64,000 nucleotides of DNA, from NCBI GenBank assembly GCA_907163375.1, contig CAJQUW010005347.1, positions 1-64,000 of the forward strand, given 5' to 3'. Under the pieces are notes generated by a model. That model was given only the letters and a program-made list of their open reading frames with translations. It did not search any database and had not been told where the DNA came from. This stretch comes from Prostheceraeus crozeri. Taxonomy: Eukaryota > Platyhelminthes > Polycladida > Euryleptidae. Shown here piece after piece: positions 9,792 through 21,504 of this stretch (within the stretch, counting starts at the first letter, position 1; every line of letters begins with the position of its first letter). The position numbers and the translations under genes are program-made.

Positions 9792-12397
9792 CCCTCGGAC
9801 GGCCAAGGGTGGTTCTCAGAACCTCCTATTTATTCAAATAAAGGTAACTAATAAACGAAAGAGTTTTGAATGATGACAGTTAATGACTTTTATCCTATGT
9901 ATCTTGACATCAGAATTGTAAAGTTTGAGCATTATATTTTTGAAACGAATGGATTTAAATTTAATTTTTAGGTACTCACTTAGACATCAAATAACGAAAA
10001 AACGATAGTGTTCAAAACTATTCAACTCTATTTGATACATAATATAGAATTTTTTACTATCAATTGCATACATATATAGCGTGTACATGTACTATAGAAA
10101 AGGAGGTATAAACCTATGTATAATTATTACCAAATTGGCTATTACAGATAAAGTTGAGAGTCACAAACACTGATGACATACATAACTCATAGGCTGTGAA
10201 TGCTTGCCACAAACTGGCACCTCGCATTTGGAACTGCAGAAACGTGTCTTGTTTGAATTTCTGCTAGATTTCCCACCTTCCTTACAACGAAAACATCTTT
10301 GAACAGCAGATAAGCATTGGCTGCTAATTTCATGTTCATCGTGGACTCGTTCCGTGTTCGTAAACTTCTTCAAAATATCAATCGTTGAAGATGACATCCA
10401 ATAGGATCTTGAAGTCTATCACTCACATGCTGAGCAGCCAGTTCATGTGCCAATGAGTGGAGAAAACATCTGCGCCGTTTGGCCACTGGCAGAAGGGTCC
10501 AGTCAGGATGATATCAAATTGAACTAATGTGAAGGTATTGACGCCACTAACGTCCAACATATTATGAAAATGGACCACTGTCCATCGTCGCGTAGGGACC
10601 CGTGTGGTTGTATGCTTGCACATTTCGTCCACAGTGTCTACAGTTCCTTTAGTCGAGTTGTAATACATCTGTATTTCGCTCTTTTTCTTGATGTTATTTT
10701 CAATTGTGGAATTGTGATGCATTGTCGATAGGAGAGATACTTTTTTCTTTGCTGAGTATTGATGCGATTGTTGTGTCACTTTTTTATCTGTACCGCCAAA
10801 AACAAAGACAGATTCGAATTTTTCTTTCGTTTGAAGAAGCACAGGCGGCAGATGCCTTTTGTTGGTTGCAACAGTTCCAACATAGGTAGTTTTCCTCTCC
10901 AGGAGTTCTTCGGCGAGCTCAAGAGAAGTGAAGAAACGGTCTCCTGTGACATTCAGACCTTTTTCGAAAAAGGCGCTGCAAGATTCATTACCAACCTTTT
11001 AGCTTTGTTTTCTTCTTTATGCAGGAGGAGGGCGTCGTGATCTTCAGGGCGTTTCGTCAATGGACTGCCGTTTAGAAAGTAGCGAACATTTGCGTCACAG
11101 CACCAACGAATGAGCTCCCCATATTTCCCGGGTTTCGAAGGATTATATATTCGATGTGGAGATCTACACTTGGATGCAAACTAATTGTTCGTCAACACAA
11201 ATACACGACGTCGGTTCGAAGAATAGTCTCAATCGTGAATTCCAATCTTCCCAAATTTCCCTCATCGCCGCAAATGTGTCAGTTTTTCTTTCGATCCTCC
11301 GAAGATTGATGTCGTCAAAACGAAGACAGCGATTCCACAGCTTGAAGAGATTACGACTCATGACGGTACGATAGAAAGTCGAATATTTCTCATTCCAAAG
11401 CTCATCGATTGGGATTTCATTGTCTTGATTGGCTCCCCGAAAGTAGAGAATAGCAATATAGGCTTTTAGAGATGTCATTGTGAATTGAATAGGTAAACTC
11501 AATGCATCCGCTTTCATTTGAGAGAACGTGAGAACTTTCTGAAGAAGATCATCAGTCCAGAAAAGTTGCCAAGTTTCCATTTTAGTGTCTTTCACTGAGG
11601 TACTGGTAGGGCCACCAGAGTTTCGCAGGATATTAGCTGCGTCACGTCTGCGTTGAACAGGTCCTTCGCTATACCACATCTGACCATTTTTATCAATGTA
11701 CATTTGCTGTGTATCTTGTGATATAAGGCTGCTTTCGGTTTCATGTAAGCGTCTTCTCAATGGCACGATTTCATCATCACTGTCCACGTCCAATTCGTGA
11801 TCTTCAACCCCACCATCAGCTTCGGCGTGGACGTCACTTATATGCTGAACATCAAGCAATTCCGATTCATCAGATGCTGCGTCTTCTCCATCTTCGAAAA
11901 CAGTACAAATAGATTGCTCAGCTGTCAAAGCAGCTATTCGTTTCGGTTGTCTGCGAGCCATGCTTTCTTGCACACGATCGATCAAACAAGAAGCGACAGC
12001 CGAGATGAACAGCTATTCACACTATATGACTTGATTCATTGTCATTCATTGTCACGCACAAGCGAAAGCGGTTTGTTCTCTCACGCACCCACGCACACAC
12101 ACACACACACACATAAGGCTTGGCTGATTGCTTTGAAGTTCATTAACGAGCGCGACAACTCATTCACTTCCGATAATAAGGATCTTAGAAGTTTAAATAT
12201 TATGGCTAGGCTATAGAATCGAAATAATTTCTGCGAAAATGCAATTTTACGACTAACAGTTCAGAGAGGAAGCTTTCGTTACCATACTTGAACTAATTTA
12301 AGTCAATAAAAACAATATAATGTCGAATTAGTGAGGTAGGCTTTTCAAGCCACCCTTGGCCGTCCTAGGAATATAACCGACCTTGGCCGTCCGAGGG
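9792..12397 (-). mobile_element. piggyBac element 1, inside the hAT
   Basis: The ends are perfect 17-bp inverted repeats, CCCTCGGACGGCCAAGG at 9792 and its complement ending at 12397. The right flank is TTAA (12398-12401); the left is TCAA (9788-9791), a one-base change from the TTAA target. Inner copies of the end motif (CCACCCTTGGCCGTCC near 12353) serve as subterminal sites. The transposase gene is at 10161-11985. A (CA)n run lies near 12096-12113. It landed in the minisatellite of the hAT, whose repeat continues on both sides. Confidence 0.93.
10161..11985 (-). pseudogene. piggyBac transposase 1, a few frameshifts
   Basis: The first 273 residues (11985-11164) are open: an acidic N-terminus, the DNA-binding region with TMTSLKAYIAILYFRG, then FDDINLR and SCICVDEQLV, which holds the first catalytic Asp. 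The second Asp is in GLNVTGDRFFTSLELAEELL (about 10905-10960) and the third in TKGTVDTVDEMCKH (about 10615-10650). The C-terminal Cys-rich finger CFRCKEGG, CSSKCEVPVCGKH, CHQC ends at 10161. The frame changes near 11160, near 10995 and near 10425, so no full protein results, but all three Asp and the finger are preserved and decay is slight. Function in an intact copy: excision and insertion at TTAA. Confidence 0.9.
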
Positions 12398-12404
12398 TTA
12401 AAAA

Positions 12405-12840
12405 ATATCAATGGATTGTTGAAAGCTACATATTATAAAAACTCTCCAATGTAGGCCCTATTATGTATAAAGGCCTATGACAGTACTACAATCTAAGAAT
12501 AGCAGATCTTCAATAAATTATCAATGGACTAACAACCGTTACTTTGAGACCCGCGTGATGCCGAATGAAGACCATCGATGGATTAACAAGCGTCACTTTG
12601 AAAACCATCAGGGCAAAAGCAAATACTCAAGAAAATATCAATGGATTTACAAACAAAATGCGGGTATAAAAACAATCATGAGAATAGCAGATACTGAAGT
12701 AAAATATCAATGGATTAACAAACGCAAAACGCTACCATGCGGCAATGAAGGCTATCAAGAGAATAGCTGATGCTCTAGAAAAATGTCAATGGATTAACAA
12801 ACGTTTGTTATGAAATAGTATCAAATGAATAACAAATGTT
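12405..12840 (+). repeat. Degenerate minisatellite around ATCAATGGATTAACAAACG
   Basis: Variants of ATCAATGGATTAACAAACG occur near 12408, 12523, 12571, 12636, 12706 and 12787, spaced about 48-115 bp. One further copy lies left of the piggyBac at about 9753-9771 (GTCCAAGGATTGACAAACG). In one frame (12477-12770) they read as a recurring YQWINKR heptad, which is probably a by-product of the repeat rather than a protein. Confidence 0.7.
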
Positions 12841-12861
12841 CATGCAAACCTAGGAACTGAA

Positions 12862-14770
12862 TTATAATACAGTCTCTAACTTACAAGCATATTTTGTGTA
12901 AATCATAGTGCTGAGCTTGTCAGGCTTGAGTCTTTTTCGAAGCTTTGATAAGAGAATCCCCGCCTCGCTGAATAGTCTTTCTACAGAAGCCGATGACACT
13001 GGGGTGGAAAAAAGAATTTTTGCACACTTTGACAAAAGTCTCATATGTGGTCCTTTCTCTTTCCAAAAATCCTTGGTCGGATGTCTAGAGGCCACACGAA
13101 TGGTCTCAAAAAGCAACATTTCTGTTTCAAGTTGTTCATGAAGCGAAGTCTTTATGCGCTTTGGGCGTGGAGCAAACCATGTCTCAAACGGATCGCTGGA
13201 TGTCGAGGGATCACGTTCCTGGTTATCACTGACTTTGTCCGTGGGGATGTCAGATATATGCATTGAATCAAGCAGCTGATTCAAATAGTTCACAACACTC
13301 GATTTGAATCCTTGCATCTCCTGCTCCCATTCATTCATGAACACCTGCAATTCTCGGGTCTTTTTGCTGGAATATCTAAGAGTTTTCACCATATCCAAAG
13401 CCGTGTTGCAGACATCAATGCCTGACAAATAACAAGCGCTTTTGCAAAATGATGAACCACAATATGGCCACAGCTTCTTTCTCATCTGGTTTCGTAGAAG
13501 GCAGCAAGTCTCCCGAGCGATGGCAGGCACTTCTTCACTAATCTGCATTTGGAACAAGTGAATATCCAAAGTAAGATAGTTCAGGTAAGATAGATGAGAA
13601 GTTGGCTCATCAACCACAACTCTGTCAAACAAGCACTTGACGGCTTCCATGATATCCAACAGAGATTTCAGTGAAGGTAAAGGTGGAAAATTGTCAGATA
13701 CATGACAGTCTTCTTCTGACAGAAATACAGTGTAGTTGTTCACCGCAGATCGTAGTCGAGAATGTTGAAAGCGCCATGGGCGAGTCGTGCTTTTATCAGG
13801 AATAGCACGCTTCAGTCGCTTCGCATTTTGGTCGCGTACATTATAGAAAGATTCCACAGAAGTCAGATTAGACAGCATGCCACTTAGTAATTTTGGTGGA
13901 GACTTCTCGAAAACGTCTTTGACACAAGTCGACAAGGCATGTTCGGTACAACCAATTCTACCACCCAAGTTCAGCGTCGTTGGATAACGGCCGTCGAACG
14001 CTGCGACCATTTTCGGTTCGTTGTCACTAACTATAAAGATGGTTTGAGAGAGCTCACCCTGTTTTTCATGATTCGGTGACTTAATGCATTATTCGAGAAT
14101 TTTGAAAGCGAACGAAGCGTCATGTGGTACATCATCCAAATCACAAATCTTAAGTGGATAACTGAACCAACGCCAATCTTTATCGAGTCCACAAGCAACA
14201 ATAGCAAAATAAGAAAGTCGATGTTCATGTCTTCCAGACCAAAAATTAATCATGTATGATACACCAGCATCCGGATCGTTGAGACTGTTTCTAAAATGAT
14301 GTTGCAACTTTGCATGGGATTGCTCTCCCTCAGTCATTAATCCCGATGAAATGTAAGTTCGTCCGATGGAATAGTCATTGATCTTGTTGTTTCTGTGCGT
14401 TACCGAAGAAGCGAAGTTTGCGCAAGAAGATGCAATTTGAACCATGGCGTTGATGGGCACAAACAAACTTCACTACATGCTGCTGCCATTGTTCTTTTGC
14501 TTCTTTCGGAAGAGGAGGCTTGCTTGCTGATGGAGCACACTGAAAACTTCGGTGAATGGTGAGTTGATTGGACGCCGACGTCGCCGGTGCGCAGTTTTTC
14601 TCGAGATGGCGCTTTATCGCACTGACCCCCCTCTGGTCGCCCCAATGTCCTCTTGTCTTCTTAAACCAAAGAAACAATTTCTTACAGGCATCACAATAAA
14701 GGAAAGGGGCCAACAATGGTTTCTTGTCGTCTCCTGAGCTCTCGGCAACCGGTGATATGTCCACTTGCAT
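12862..14770 (-). pseudogene. hAT transposase with BED finger, frameshifted
   Basis: Three overlapping minus-strand frames cover the gene. Residues from 14770 hold a BED-type zinc finger (LYCDACKKLF, RGVSAIKRHLEKNC). The frame 14466-14089 carries the first RNase H-like part (AGVSYMINFWSGRHEHRLSY), and 14010-12862 (382 residues) carries the rest. It ends in the hAT dimerisation domain: FWKEKGPHMRLLSKCAKILF, then SASVERLFSEAG and LRKRLKPDKL. The family moves DNA with 8-bp duplications, matching the ends of this element. Two frame changes (near 14400 and near 14030-14085) separate the pieces. A start at 14770 is plausible because the BED finger follows directly. Confidence 0.88.
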
Positions 14771-15677
14771 TGCCTTTATCCTCGAATCAAGATTGGCACT
14801 ACCACTGGTTAATGACTTCGGTGGTGGAGCAAAAGATACACGAGCTGCAGAAATGTGCTGCTGCAGAGTTTTTTTTGTCTACTTCGAAAAACTTGTTCGA
14901 AGACATCGCAGCGACGACCTGCCTCAGAGTGGGAACTGAAGTTGCAGACGATTATAATTACATCATATAGCTCGGTTCCTCTTCGGTCTACAGCCTAATG
15001 AATCATCGCCAAGCGTCAATCAGGGGAAAAGAATGTTTTGCGAGCTCACATTCCCTCACTTGAATTGTCAAAAGTTGCGTAAGTGAAATTGATCATGCAG
15101 CGCACGGGGCGAGAGAATCGGTCGGTCACTGACATGGATACTGATTCTCTTCCCGTCGGTTGACGATGCGAATTGACAGAGAGCCTCAACAGAAAAATTA
15201 CATAATCCAGGTTCTCTCTCTCTCTCTCATTCAAGACCGATATTAGTCTTCTTATAGGATTGATAAGCAAAGAAAAGAATTGTTATGATGATGGTTACCG
15301 ACCCGTGTTTCGTCACCCTGACAGAATCATGCTTTTTTCAGACAAGGACAGCCTGCTTACTGTAGACACACCTGTACAATGTACATGTATAAATGTTGTA
15401 TTTTCACTTCAATCTGAGCATCATTCATAAGCGGCTTCGCCTAGTCATTCAGTAAGATGAGTGCAACTACAGCCTACATTCTCGCTTTCTCATAACCTTT
15501 GCAAACCAAAAAAGAGTTGATACTTTCAAATAAGATTTAAATTTATCTTATTTTAATGATCAAAATTTTCATTTAATTCCCATGGGATTCCCATGACCTG
15601 AAGCAAGATTCCCATCTCATGGGAATTCCCATGGGATGGAAATTCCCACGGTAATTCCCATTCCCACGGCAAGCCTG

Positions 15678-15685
15678 GGAAATAT
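15678..15685. repeat. hAT target-site duplication (right)
   Basis: GGAAATAT, identical to 9028-9035. Confidence 0.92.
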
Positions 15686-15689
15686 ACGC

Positions 15690-17440
15690 TCGTATGTATG
15701 TAATATAAATGCGTTTTTAATTCATGCGTGCCTATTATTCCAGCAAATACGGTAGATGTGAAATAGCAAATATTTGTTGTTTAACATACAGTTGGTACTA
15801 CACCGGTACTTTGTACTTATATATTGATAATGCATATGGCAATATGGTATTCATCATGTCATCGCAAAAATAATTCATCGGTGTTACTCATTTTGCGAGA
15901 CTATCAGACACTGCTCCACTTGTGGTATTTTGTAGACCTGTACGTATTGCGTGTCTACACATGCGAAAAGGCACATCTCAAATATTTGGTTTACTGACAT
16001 TTAATGCACAATATACACTGAATACACTAAGTAACGGAATTGTTAGGTTATAGGCCTGTAAAATATAAAGGAAGATAGGCCTTCTTTCAGAATAAAACAA
16101 AATATTTTCACAATATCCATCATAATTTTCATAACATCCATATCTAAAACATTTTAAATATCGCAACCCTAATCACTACGAATTCACTGGACAAGCTCTG
16201 GTCGCCCTCTGTCGACTTCTTAACAACTAAACCTTGTTAGTTTTGCTCGGAATCAGACTAATAGGTACAGTATTTGATGCAGTCATCACACTTCAACGTT
16301 AATGCCTGAGTTCCACCATTATCGTTGAAGTCATCATGAGGTAGCATATTTTATCGTAATTTGCATCCATCCGATATAGTGTTGTTTTTTTCATATTTTT
16401 CGATAATGTATGCATTTGAGTTTTCGTTTATCATTTTGTCTTTTCAATCGCCATCTCTAATCATCTGTTATTCATTTTGTTAAGTCTTTTCCTTTATTCA
16501 GCTTACTATGCCTGATTCATAACTTTAAAGAAGTAGTAGTAAATAAATTATAACATGCACATTTTACTGATAATAGCAAACTTGATGCCAATATCTAGCA
16601 TTTTAATGAAAGAGTTTCCTTAATCCAATAAGTTTATAGACTTACTTATTAGTACTATATTATACAATGTTTTCCTTTCATTCAATAAGTTTTTTATGCA
16701 AGGTATTGGTGCAGTGTTGTCTAAAGAAATACCATCAAATAAAATACTACAAAGACATAAATGCATGTGTCCTTAATAACATGTACATTTATAAGTTATG
16801 AATGTATTATACGAACTTTGTATGAAATAGAAACTGCTTGTGTCTGTGCTGTAATGTAAATACGTAAGTACCTCCTACTAAATAGTGAGGCATTTATTCT
16901 TAAATGAGCGTTTATTATCATACAAGAATATTACTAGTTGAGTTATATAAGAGACGCCAATTTTTGAGACGCCAATGTGAGAGCACTTAATGTAATATTA
17001 CAACACCATGTTGGATGCAGTAATTCAGATCTTTTCGTTATAGCGAAATAGTCGTTCAGTTCATCTGTAGTAAAGTTCATGTTCTGAAATTTGTCTTTCA
17101 GGTGAACAGAAGAGCTGCTGAAAAGAAGACGAAGAAAAGTTGTAAGAAAACTGGAGTGGCTTCTAAATATTTCGATTATTACGAACTCATCAAGTGTATA
17201 TTTTGTAGTCTAGTGATATCTACTTTATATTGCAGTAGATATTTTGTATAAAATTTTTCGAAAAATAGATTTCATGTTACTTTTTGTTTTAATTGTTCTC
17301 TATGTGGAGGTGTTTACTCTGGCAATCGAATGTTCTGGCAATTTCAAGATACTTATCCATCATTCCTGTGATGAACCCACGATGAATTTTTCTAATTGTG
17401 AATACATCGCTTTAACTGTACTAATTGATACGTATTAGAA
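15690..17440. other. No gene recognised
   Basis: AT-rich sequence. A TCTTTCAG/GTGAAC border near 17100 is followed by an open lysine-rich stretch (NRRAAEKKTKKSCKKTG), which could be an exon on the plus strand. No family match and no convincing donor were seen. Confidence 0.4.
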
Positions 17441-17450
17441 CCATTTCAAT

Positions 17451-17945
17451 TTCATTACTGAAATTACTCTTGAAGCAAAAATCCTTTCATTACTGAAATT
17501 ACTCCTGAAACATAATACAATTCATTACTGAAATTACTCCTGAAACATAATACAATTCATTACTAAAATTACTCCTGAAACATAATACAATTCATTACTG
17601 AAATTACTACTGAAACATGAAGCAATTCATTACTGAAATTACTACTGAAACATAACACAATTCATTACTGAAATTACCCCTGAAACATAATACAATTCAT
17701 TACTGAAATTACTATTGAAACATAATACAATTCATTACTGAAATTACCACTGAAACATGAAGCAATTCATTACTGAAATTACTCCTGAAACATAATACAA
17801 TTCATTACTGAAATTACTACTGAAACATGAAGCAATTCATTACTGAAATTATTACTAAAACATATGACATATCATTACTGAAAATTTGACACATCAGTAC
17901 TGAAAATAGTGCTGAAATATTTGACATTTCATTACTGAAATTACT
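17451..17945. repeat. 35-bp tandem satellite, about 14 copies
   Basis: The phrase TTCATTACTGAAATTAC recurs at 17451, 17486, 17521, 17556 and 17591 and onwards, an exact 35-bp step. The second half alternates between CTCCTGAAACATAATACAA and CTACTGAAACATGAAGCAA forms. Units blur after about 17860. The ACTGAAATTA core is shared with the 61-bp satellite at 5846-6461. Confidence 0.95.
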
Positions 17946-18349
17946 ACTGAAACATAATAGGAAACATGGTTTCTTCCGTAGACGAACCAGTAATGTTGAA
18001 CTACTGTTTCAGTAGATTTTTCATTACATGAAATTTTAGGAATCATTATTTTTTCAGCAATGTTTCTTAAAATATTTTCATACGGATATTTACAGCTCAT
18101 CTTAATCTACTACTGCTACATTAATTATCTACTGTTCCGGTTTGTGCTTATTATTCATGACTGAAAAAGAGCGAAAATTCGGATTTCTGTAGTATAGATG
18201 ATGCACCACGTAATGATGCCGGACTTTTACATCCGTCCTATTATTATCTCTTTACACATGTGGACGTCTTTAAACTCTCATATCGATGATAGTCAAACGT
18301 CAGAAAGTACATTTTGCGTTCATTCGTAAAATGCAGTAAGTTCTTATTA

Positions 18350-19064
18350 GTCCGGCAGCCAGAACGAGTTTCTGCAGGGAACGAGGCCGAAAATAAGACT
18401 TTCACAGAATGATGTACATCCTATGCCTGCTACGAATCGGCACGTCTGCCGAGTTCTAGTGAGTTCCTCTTCATGTCAGACAAGATCAAAGAAAAGCACA
18501 TGTAAATCCAATGGGCCGCAGATTGCAGTTTTTGGCTAAAATGAAATTTTCCATATTTTGTCTGATTAAACAAAAAGTACTAACCCCAGAGTCAGAATTT
18601 TTGGCATGGAATGTCTTCAGGTCATTTCCTATGATGTGCATGTGCTTTTATCATGCATCTAATCGGCAATGTATGTGAGAATGTGGTTGAATGTGGATAG
18701 AGTAGCTCCAAATATTTGTGTTTGCCGACATTAATAAGCTCGCCAAATCTAAATGTGTTTAGCTCAAAGAGGTGCATGAAAATGAAAGGAAATGACTTGA
18801 AGACATTCCATGCCAAAAATTATGACTCTGGGGGTTAGTCTTTTTGTTTAATCAGATAAAACATACAAAATTTCATTTTAGCCAAAAACTGCAATCTGCG
18901 TCCCATTGGATTTACATGTGCTTTTCTTTGATCTTGTCTGACATGAAGAGGAACTCACTAGAACTCGGCAGACGTGCCGATTCGTAGTAGGCATAGGGTG
19001 TACATTCTGTGAAAGTCTCATTTCCGGCCTCGTTCCCTGCAGAAACTCGCTCTGGCTGCCGGAC
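18350..19064. mobile_element. Long-arm MITE (foldback), TA target
   Basis: It begins GTCCGGCAGCCAGAACGAG and ends with the near-complement CTCGCTCTGGCTGCCGGAC. The two arms, about 18350-18632 and 18789-19064, are inverted copies of roughly 280 bp with few differences; the 155-bp centre is partly palindromic. TA lies on both sides (18348-18349, 19065-19066), which fits a Tc1/mariner-mobilised element. No transposase inside. A second, diverged copy lies at 61015-61843. Confidence 0.9.
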
Positions 19065-19150
19065 TATATATACCGTACTCCATTTATTTGCTGCAACATT
19101 TTTAGGAGTCATTCAAAATCTTACGTCAATTTACAATACGTGAATATAAT

Positions 19151-19261
19151 ACTATTACATCGGTATGACACCAGTAATGCTGTTATGATATCGACGAGTG
19201 CGCGTTAGCGCACGAGATGATTTCAGTGACAGCATTACTGGTGTCATACCGATGCAATAGT
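19151..19261. repeat. 33-bp inverted repeat with inner hairpin
   Basis: Arms 19151-19183 and 19229-19261 are complementary at 32 of 33 positions (right arm starts ACAGCATTACTGGTGTCATA). The spacer holds a second hairpin, GTGCGC-GTTA-GCGCAC, at about 19199-19214. The arms contain the 13-bp motif that recurs around the tyrosine recombinase gene. Confidence 0.9.
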
Positions 19262-19649
19262 TATATTGTTTATGAGCTTTCTAGTTCCATCATTACTGGT
19301 GTCTGTCTAAAGTCACTGATATCTTGATGCCGTTTAAGAGATATCGATGACCTACCAAATTTCAAATCCCAGTTCAAAAGGTAGCTATTTTCTTTCTAAG
19401 TAAAGCAGATTAAGCGTTATGACATACTCCGGATTGATAGATTTCAGTCAATTGAAGGGCAATTCAATCTGTGGACTAGATGACGCAGAAATTCAAGAAA
19501 TTGTCAACATTCAAGATTACTGCGAAACGAAGAAGCTCTACCAAATCTTGACGTAAAGATTTTTATTGCGACCAGACATCATCATCAAGCGATTCAATCA
19601 GTTTGCCACGAGAGGTAAGAGCGAATCTCGAATGTTTAGAGATGTCAGC

Positions 19650-20843
19650 CACTCCCACCTCAAAGTTATCTCAGCAGATGAAGTTCTCACAAAGGTTTAT
19701 TGAGTTTCTGAGGGAGAAAAACTTGACGTCTGACTTTAAAAGCATAACAAAGTCAGAGCTGTGAGATTTATTGAAGTACTTCTATTCTGAGTTAAGAACA
19801 AATGATGGAAAATTCTATTCACCAGCCTCACTTAACTGCATTCGAGCTGCTCAATTCCGATACTTTAGACAGCCACCTCTGTCACTAGACTTTGACATAA
19901 TTAATGATGTCGCATTCTTCTCCGCCAACCAAATTCTAAAAGCGATAACTAAAAACTACTTGGAGAACGGAGGATCTATAAAGCGATTTGAGTCTCTAGA
20001 GGACGTGAAAAAGCTAAGAGAATATTTTGACAGGTCAACGCCCCAAAAATTGCAGGAAGAAGTTTTTTTCTCCATCATATACTTTCTAGGGCAGCGAGGC
20101 CGTGAGTGGATCCGCTACTTAAAAAGATCCAATGTACTGATCAGCGTTGATTCAAAGGGCATGCGATACGTTGAGATAAGCAACATGAACGCCATTCAGA
20201 AGAATCATCAACCATCAGTTTCAAAGCAAAATGTTGATCAAAAGCAATCACGGATCTATGAGACGGACGATCAAGGAAATTGTCCTGTAGTTACAATTGA
20301 GACACTACTAAGTAGATTGCCAGAAAATGCTGAATATCTTTTTTACAAGCCTCTGAAAAATTGGCGTGATTCCAAGTACTGGTACAATTCGAACCTCGTT
20401 TGGGATCTCAAACATTAGGGAATTTGATGAAGAAAATCTCTCAAAATGCTAATTTATCTAAATTGTACACCTCACATTGTGTACGTGCGACTGTGGTAAC
20501 AGAAATGTTCAACAATGGAGCAACAGCTCAAGGCATACAATGTGTCACAGGGCACAAAAGTTCAGACTCTGTGAGGCGATATCTGAAACGTGTTGGTGAT
20601 TCCAAGAAGCAGGACTTCTCGCGGATGCTAGTAAACAGCTTTAGCACTTCAACAGGCTCAACAAACGTCAGCTCATCAAACTCGGAAAGCAAGTTTTTGA
20701 CTAAAATATCATTTGATGAAAATTGTCATTACATCAACTGCTTTCCTTATATTTCAGTTCGGTGTGAGGCTGCTCCTCCAAACACAAAAATAGTTGTGGA
20801 AGCAGATGGGAACACGAACTTCGTTCGAATATCTTTTGAATAA
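19650..20843 (+). pseudogene. Tyrosine recombinase (Crypton/DUF3504-like), nearly intact
   Basis: The first part reads KFSQRFIEFLREKNL, an in-frame TGA near 19761, then YFYSELRTNDGKFYSPASL, the N-terminal pattern of Crypton and KIAA1958/ZMYM-type recombinase domains. The first catalytic Arg is in FLGQRGREWIRYLKRSNV (about 20087-20130). After a frame change near 20400 come SHCVRATVVTEMF (the H-x-x-R pair, about 20477-20515), VTGHKSSDSVRRYLKRVG (the second His and the nucleophile Tyr) and a Ser-rich tail ending at 20843. So all of R, HxxR, H and Y are visible. The stop and the shift make this copy inactive as read. Its flanking motif copies support its being the recombinase of this element rather than a host gene. 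Confidence 0.8.
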
Positions 20844-21504
20844 GAGACATAAAGACACAAAGTTATAAGTCATAGACGCATCACGGATGCTTTTTGATAA
20901 AAATGCAATAAAGCATATGTTTTTTCTATTTCAATAACCATTAATTGGTGCAAAACATAAACGAGACATTAATCACAGAAACAGTGCACAATCAATAGCA
21001 TAGCAAATAATAGACAGAGAGTCAAGTTAGCCAATTTAAAGGGATTAATTGGAAATTGATTTCCGAAGACTTTTCTAATGTTCCCAAAAATATGCTAATG
21101 TAGGCCTACTATCTGGTAGTAATTTTACAATGCAGATCTCTCTAGGCTTCAAGGTCATTCGATGTCTATTTCCGTCCTTGCTGGTGTCTCTCCGTCATTG
21201 ATGGTGTCATCTTACATAGCAAAGATAGGAGGACATCGGCAGTTATCTGTGACAAAACAGCATTGTTGGTGTCAAATCTCATAAACAATAGACAAATCGG
21301 CATCGCCGAAGCCAGACAGTCGATAGCTTTCTATGATTGTCACGTGAGAAATATATCACGCTGATTCATCCTCCATGTAAATGATTGTGAAAAATACATA
21401 GTTATTTCATATACTTTAGAACACCGTTTTTGTCACAGAGGAAGTAACAATGCTCCGAGCTCATTGCTCCGAGCAGATATCCTGCAGAAGAAGCATTACA
21501 AATT

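Larger units (their letters stand above)
9036..15677 (-). mobile_element. hAT transposon with nested piggyBac
   Basis: The left end is CAAGCTTGCCGTGGGAAT (9036) and the right end, read on the minus strand, is CAGGCTTGCCGTGGGAAT (15677). They are 18-bp inverted ends differing at one base, and both sides are followed by clusters of ATTCCCAT/ATGGGAAT. The 8-bp target duplication GGAAATAT is perfect (9028-9035 and 15678-15685), as expected for hAT. The transposase gene lies at 12862-14770 on the minus strand. A piggyBac element (9792-12397) sits inside, so about 4.0 kb is hAT itself. Between the piggyBac and the transposase is a decayed minisatellite. Confidence 0.92.
19151..21291 (+). mobile_element. 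Crypton-like tyrosine-recombinase element
   Basis: A YR gene (19650-20843) lies between six copies of a 13-bp motif, CATTACTGGTGTC and close variants. The left copies are 19167-19179 (reverse), 19233-19245 and 19291-19303. The right copies are 21176-21188, 21196-21208 and 21261-21273. In addition TATTGTTTATGAG (19264-19276) and its exact complement (21279-21291) form 13-bp inverted ends. Known Cryptons usually lack terminal inverted repeats, so the ends are notable. The true borders are uncertain: 19151 or 19264 on the left. No target duplication was seen. Confidence 0.65.

Noticed and set aside
17100-17230. A possible plus-strand exon after TCTTTCAG
   Set aside because: The lysine-rich frame has no clear donor and no partner exon nearby, so it is not listed as a gene.
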